DNA of 64,000 nucleotides from Monarcha castaneiventris obscurior. Lineage: Eukaryota > Chordata > Aves > Passeriformes > Monarchidae. The translations under genes and the position numbers were made by a program. Positions 59,101 through 64,000 of this stretch are shown here, one piece after another. The notes under the pieces are model-generated. The model did not search any database and was not told the DNA's origin. It saw only the letters and a program-made list of their open reading frames with translations. The DNA lies in assembly GCA_026261815.1 (NCBI GenBank), contig JAMPIT010000848.1, positions 6,624,501 through 6,688,500 of the forward strand. The letters run 5' to 3'. Numbering within the stretch: the stretch's first letter is position 1; each line of letters begins with the position of its first letter.

Positions 59101-62100
59101 GGCATTACAATATTGTGGTGGTGGTCTTCAGGAGACCCTGGTTAGGTCTCCTCATTACCCTGCATAGTGGTTTGGTGAGGAGTGAAGAATCCCCACGGTG
59201 AATGATGCAGATGGAAGAGGAGGTATATCACTGCTGTTCCAGCCAGCACAGCCTTTCTGTGCAGAGGGACACGTGGAGTGTTTGATGATCCAGTTAGAGC
59301 ACACCGTGGTAAATGTCACAAAGTGCCTAATGAAGACACCAGTGATGCCATCATGGGTGTCTTCTAAGCAAAGTTCTTTGTTCTGTAGTCTCACACTTGT
59401 GAGGGCCTCAGCCAGCAGTACAGAATGACTGGGATCCAGTTCATTTAATACTGTCTCCATCCACAGAAATGTTAACATTACTGTAGCAAGCATTTCCATT
59501 ATGATGATTATACCATTTGCCCCAGTGATATTAATTTTAACACATTCCAGTTTTACTGCAGGTGACTTTCTCCTACTCTGTCCTCAGTAAAGGCTTCTAC
59601 ACTGTGCCAGGTCCTGATGCTGTAATGGTACCATCCCTTCCCACCACGAACTGCCCAACAGAGGGCAGAGAGAGCCTTTGTTTGGCTTCCCTGGGAACGA
59701 GGAGGAACAATATTCAAGAGCTGGGTGTGATCGAGCTGGTTCCTTTTGGGAGGAGCGCAGTTAGTCCAAGGGTTAAAAGATGGCTGTGTTCTTGTTTCAA
59801 GAACACTAGAAATTATTTACTCATGGACGTGCTGTGTGTACACCCAGTGCAGGCAGAAGCTGAAACAAGACCCAGAAGATAACAAATGAACTGGTGAAAG
59901 GAAGCTTGGACTAATTTTATTACCTCTTGCCTCTTATTTTTCTTATACACTCAGTGAGAGGAAAAACAGAACATTTTGTTCCTTACAGGTACCCTGAGGC
60001 CAGCCTGTTACACAAGAGGCTGGTTCAGTCCCTGAGAGCCCCAGGCTCTGGGCTGGTGGTAAGTCAAGTGCATCATCTTCTCCTCCCTCTCCAGTTGTAG
60101 CCAGCATGCACAGAACATCAACTGAAGAGCAAACCCTGAGCCTCGCAGAGCAAGTTTAACCGAGTAAATTCTCCCTTAATCCAGTCTGGGAAATCATGAG
60201 CACTGCACCTGGTATGTTAATGGCACGTGATGGGACTGGTACAGCAACCTTCCTGCCCCTGCTGTTACTCACCCTCAGGTTGCAATTCAGTGCTCAGTTA
60301 CTCACTGAACACTGAGCATTAGAAAGGCTGGATAAAAGAAATCGAGTGAATGAGCAAGATTTCTGCTCAGCCAGGGATCTTCTAAACCTGGACTGTCAGT
60401 CCAAGACAAGAGGCTTTGTTCAGAGTTCACAAGTGTAATGCTGCAGCTCCAAGGGACAGAGGGACATAGTGAAATACACAACTCCACCTCTCATTCATCA
60501 GAATTGATAGCTTGCATGGGGTTTTAATTTTTAGCGAGAGACATTCAGGTATCCTGTTACGAAGTGCTACATAAGGTAAGGAAGGTACAGACCCCTAAAA
60601 CTGATGAAGACTATTTAAGAGTTATTAATGGAAACCAGTTCATTAGCTTTATTTGGCTTTGGATCAAGCTCCAGGTATTTAAATCATACCTCCTCCCTTT
60701 GTATTAGTTTTGATGTTACATGGCTTTTTATCAGCACCTGTTTTGCTCTGAAACACAAGCTGATTTATACCAGAGCAATTTGCAAGGAGGCAAATCACTC
60801 GGGATGAGTCAACCTTTCAGATGTAGATAATTCACAACTGTATAAATGAGGGAGGTGATTAGGGTGAGACTGGAATAAACCTGGGTCTAAACAAAAAGTT
60901 CTGCCTCTACCAACATCTGCATGTCAAAACCTCTTCTCAAAGAGCCTGGCAGAAGCAGGCATCCAGCTCACACTGACACCGAGCATCTGCTCCCATCCTG
61001 AGTCCTCAGTGCATCATCCAGAGGGCAAAGCTCTAACTGGGATCCAAGTGGTGCCTGTGGACGCCCTGCAGACCTGCGGTGGTGCCTCACCATGGGCCCA
61101 GCTGACCCTGCTTGCAAGGCCTCTGGACACAAGAGCTGCACAGAGCCACCAGTTAAGCACTGCCTGGCATATTTTACCTTTTCCACCATTACCATCTCAT
61201 GTCTGCTTCTGAAAACCCCCCAGCACATTTACATGTGCTGTTTGTGACAACGTTCTTCACTCTCAGGGAAAAATAATCTTCAGCCTTTTGTGTGGGGAAG
61301 AGAGGCACAATTTCCCCAGTAGCTTCTCCTTCCTTTAAAACATCTACGTATCTCGGTTGTGTCATTTCCGTTCTCAAGACACCTAATCACTCCCTCCCAC
61401 TTCTCTGATTATGCACTGTAGAGCAGTTGAGTAATAAAACACCTAATTAAATAGCCACATGCCTTTGTTATAACCTTTAATTAGATTACTTGGAAATAAT
61501 AATAGTTTCTTGCCAACCTGAAGGGTTCATTATTCTCTCTGCAGATAACAGGAAGTAATCTATCTTTTCCTCCTGGTATTTTTCTAAATCCTAAGTCAAA
61601 TGAATCAATTCTGATTTTAAAGTCAAGTAGAAATAGATACACTCTGACACTACACCATTATCTTCATGAGTGAAATGAATTCAGACTCTCCTTACAAGGC
61701 AGCTCAACAAAATTTCTCCTTCTAGGGATGACAATTTCAAGACAAGAAGTGAGATTTTAAAATATAAAGCCCTACCTGGAATAATTACCCAACGAACAAA
61801 ATGCTCCAGAAGAACAAGAAGATTGACTTTATAGTAATTACAAAGTGCTTTAACACCAGTAAAGAAAAACGATGTGAAAACAAAGTACTCCTGCATTTAT
61901 AAATCACCAACTTTACACAGCCTTAAGTCAGACAGCAGCATTAAGCCACAGTTAAAGATTGACAATTGCTTAGGAGCTAATGGGCTATGATGACACCCGA
62001 TGACTATTCCACAGTCATTGTGTGATATTTGCTCGGGGCTGTGTCTATCCCAAAATAGATAAACATCCACACTACCAAAACTGCCTCCATGAAGGGATGG

Positions 62101-62159
62101 TCACTGTGGTCTCCCCAGCACCAGGACCAGCTTCATGTTGTCGAGTTATATTGTGATAG
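56141..62159. other. Noncoding DNA, no gene assigned
   Basis: 56141-56940 is GC-rich with accidental long open frames and no recognisable domain. 56941-62159 is ordinary AT-rich DNA; a perfect inverted repeat (GTGTTCTTG-TTT-CAAGAACAC) is at 59786-59806 and a CTCF-like core at 59655-59668. Several TAATTA homeodomain-type cores cluster at 61436-61490. No ITCH exon was recognised. Confidence 0.5.
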
Positions 62160-62720
62160 GGACTGAGGTCTTGCAGGAAGGTGGACAAAACCCTCGGGAA
62201 ACTCAGCAGAGACAAATGCGGGTTGTTATAAACGAGCCAATCAATATTATGATTAAAGATAATTTATTAGTAATCAAAGTATAAAATTGGGAAAGAGCCA
62301 CGGAGCAAAGCAACACCGAGCCAGGCGATGGGCACTGGGTGAGCTGAGTTCCGACCTCTGTCAGTTCCAATCTCGCTTCGTTCACGGCTCTGGTTTCCCT
62401 GAGGTGTCTTTTTATACCTTTTTTCTTCTTTCTTAGTTTTATCTTTTCAATACAACAATATAATTCTCCTGTTTTTTCCACCAGTCTGACAACAGTTCCT
62501 GAAATCAGTAGTCGATTTTTGCTGTTGGAATCAGTTTCTGGTGAAAGTATATTATTGTTGCTTATACATACATGGAACACACATCCTGGAACCATATTTC
62601 TGTATATACACACACATCCTGGAGCTCTGCCAGACAAGGAAATCCCACGAAATGCTTATCTGTGGAATGCAATTAGAATGTACCTTGCCGGGGCTTATTC
62701 AGACAGAAATCCCTTGAACA
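62160..62720 (-). mobile_element. Probable LTR of an endogenous retrovirus
   Basis: On the minus strand there is a TATA box GGTATAAAAAG (62418-62408) followed about 140 nt downstream by AATAAA (62268-62263), as in an LTR with U3, R and U5. A CGAGCC-rich U5-like stretch follows. No coding sequence is seen beside it. Borders and terminal repeats could not be fixed, so coordinates are approximate. Confidence 0.45.
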
Positions 62721-62974
62721 GCACAATTCTGGCAGTCACCTGTTTGTGCTTTTCTCAGCCTCAGCAAAATGCTGTAATCTCTAGAATTTTAGCACGGCTG
62801 TGTCACTAAGAGTGCAGCCAGCAGGGTGAGGAACCTCACCTTTTACTCTGCAGTGATAAAAACCCATCTGTGAGTGCTGGGACCACTCTGAGCTCCCCGG
62901 TGCCTGTCCTATACAGGCACTGATGTACCAGAGTCCAGAGGAGGCCACCAAGTTATCAGGGATGAGCACAGGAC

Positions 62975-63362
62975 ACAGGAGGAGCTGCTGACAGAGCTGG
63001 ATCTATTCAGCCTGGAGAACGTGAAGGGGCACCTTGCTGCTGCCTGCAACTGCCTGATGGGAAGGTGTGAAGAGGACGAGCTGTACTCTTTGCAGAGCTG
63101 CACAGCCACAGGATGAGGGGTAAAAAGGAAAAGCTTCTACAAGTGAAATTCCAAATATATATAAGGAAATAAAATGGACTATGTGGGTTATCAAACACTT
63201 GATCAGGGCACAAAGGGGCTGTGGGATCTCCAACCTTGAAGGTATTTACCTCTTACCTATGCAGCATTATCTAAGTTGGTTCTGGTTCAAGCATGAGGTG
63301 GACCTAGAGGCCTCCAGAGGTTCCTTCCTATCTGAATTATTTTGTATTTAAGTGATTCTGTC
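62975..63362 (+). mobile_element. Diverged CR1 LINE 3' fragment
   Basis: Plus orientation, recognised from 'ctattcagcctggagaacgt', 'caccttgctgctgcctgcaa' and 'aggtggacctagaggcctcc', ending 'ttaagtgattctg'. Strongly diverged and interrupted. Confidence 0.7.
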
Positions 63363-63648
63363 AGGATTTTTGTATGCTTCACTAAAAAAAAAGAAAAAAA
63401 AAGAAAATCATTAAACACTTGTCAAGGAGCTAAGAGACTGAGCCTTGCTTCCAAGTGTGACAAGAGACTTGCTGTGCAACCTTTAGGAAATTATGTAATG
63501 TTGGAAAGAAGAGGTGTGTCATGTATGAGGTCAATGGAGTTGGTTGAGAGTGGAAAAAGGGAGGGAATGAAGGCAGGGTCTATTTCAGGAGAGGGAATCC
63601 CATACTCTAGGGATAGCAGAATAATTAAAGTGTTCAGTGCTTCTGTAA

Positions 63649-63872
63649 TGTTGGTGTTCTCACCGTGGCCAAGTAGGGAAATGACACAGAATCCAGGCTC
63701 AGGGATAAATGGAAGCGATTTAATAATTCTTCCAAAGGCTTTTATATGTTAGTTGGCAAAAGTGTGTTAAATGGCATAAGGTAATTGGTCTTTTGGCCAT
63801 CCACCCCTTGAGGGGATTGGCCAAGTTCTAAGACACCCATTTCTAAATATTTATCTAGTTAAAACCGTAACA
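63649..63872 (-). mobile_element. Probable short LTR
   Basis: On the plus strand the segment begins TGTTGG and ends GTAACA, giving TGTT/AACA inverted ends. Read on the minus strand it has ATATAAAAG (63747-63739) and ATTAAA (63724-63719). No clear target duplication was found, and the element may extend further toward the window edge. Confidence 0.38.
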
Positions 63873-64000
63873 ATACTGCAAAACAACCTGCAGGTGCAAG
63901 AAGTTTACAATACTGTGATCTTGTTTAAAATAATCTGCGTGGGAAAGACAGAACTCTCACAAAATGCTGCAGAGAGCTGAAGAGATTCTCTGCTGAAGCT

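Noticed and set aside
53640..64000. First exons of ITCH, the expected right-hand neighbour
   Set aside because: No sequence resembling the ITCH N-terminal C2 region or a second CpG-island promoter was found; it probably lies beyond the window.

Overview
The window is avian nuclear DNA, most likely from a passerine. It holds two recognisable vertebrate genes, read exon by exon. ASIP (agouti signalling protein) lies on the plus strand with coding exons between 15847 and 19272. AHCY (adenosylhomocysteinase) lies on the minus strand with ten coding exons between 53068 and 30691. The same convergent ASIP-AHCY pair occurs in mammals (the locus that continues to ITCH in human). Bird origin is supported by the ASIP sequence, by many CR1 LINE 3' ends with the ATCATAGAATC-type tail, and by short LTRs; the passerine guess is inference.

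Layout. 1-15.8 kb: noncoding sequence upstream of the ASIP coding exons, with a CpG-rich patch carrying an 11-bp minisatellite (about 480-850), five CR1 pieces, and a complete solo LTR (11936-12370) 3.5 kb upstream of the first coding exon. 15.8-19.3 kb: ASIP, three coding exons giving 128 residues. 19.3-29.8 kb: the gap between the two convergent genes, with two long CR1 fragments and a 0.3-kb purine-only satellite (24779-25075). 29.8-53.1 kb: AHCY, whose introns carry three CR1 pieces, a GC-rich patch, and a second LTR about 97% identical to the one near ASIP, here preceded by a polypurine tract. 52.6-53.35 kb: CpG island and promoter of AHCY. 53.35-64 kb: noncoding flank with three CR1 pieces, a decayed acidic-repeat coding remnant followed by a 3'-UTR-like block containing six exact Pumilio-type sites (55.25-56.14 kb), and two minus-strand LTR-like sequences near the right edge.

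How the genes relate. ASIP is a secreted melanocortin-receptor ligand that controls pigment type. AHCY is a housekeeping cytosolic enzyme that removes S-adenosylhomocysteine. They are neighbours by synteny, not by pathway. No tRNA, rRNA, CRISPR or bacterial-type operon is present. The most unusual material is the block at 55.25-56.14 kb and the pair of near-identical LTRs flanking the ASIP-AHCY 3' region. Alignment to other bird genomes and RNA-seq could not be run here; repeat family names beyond CR1 are not assigned.
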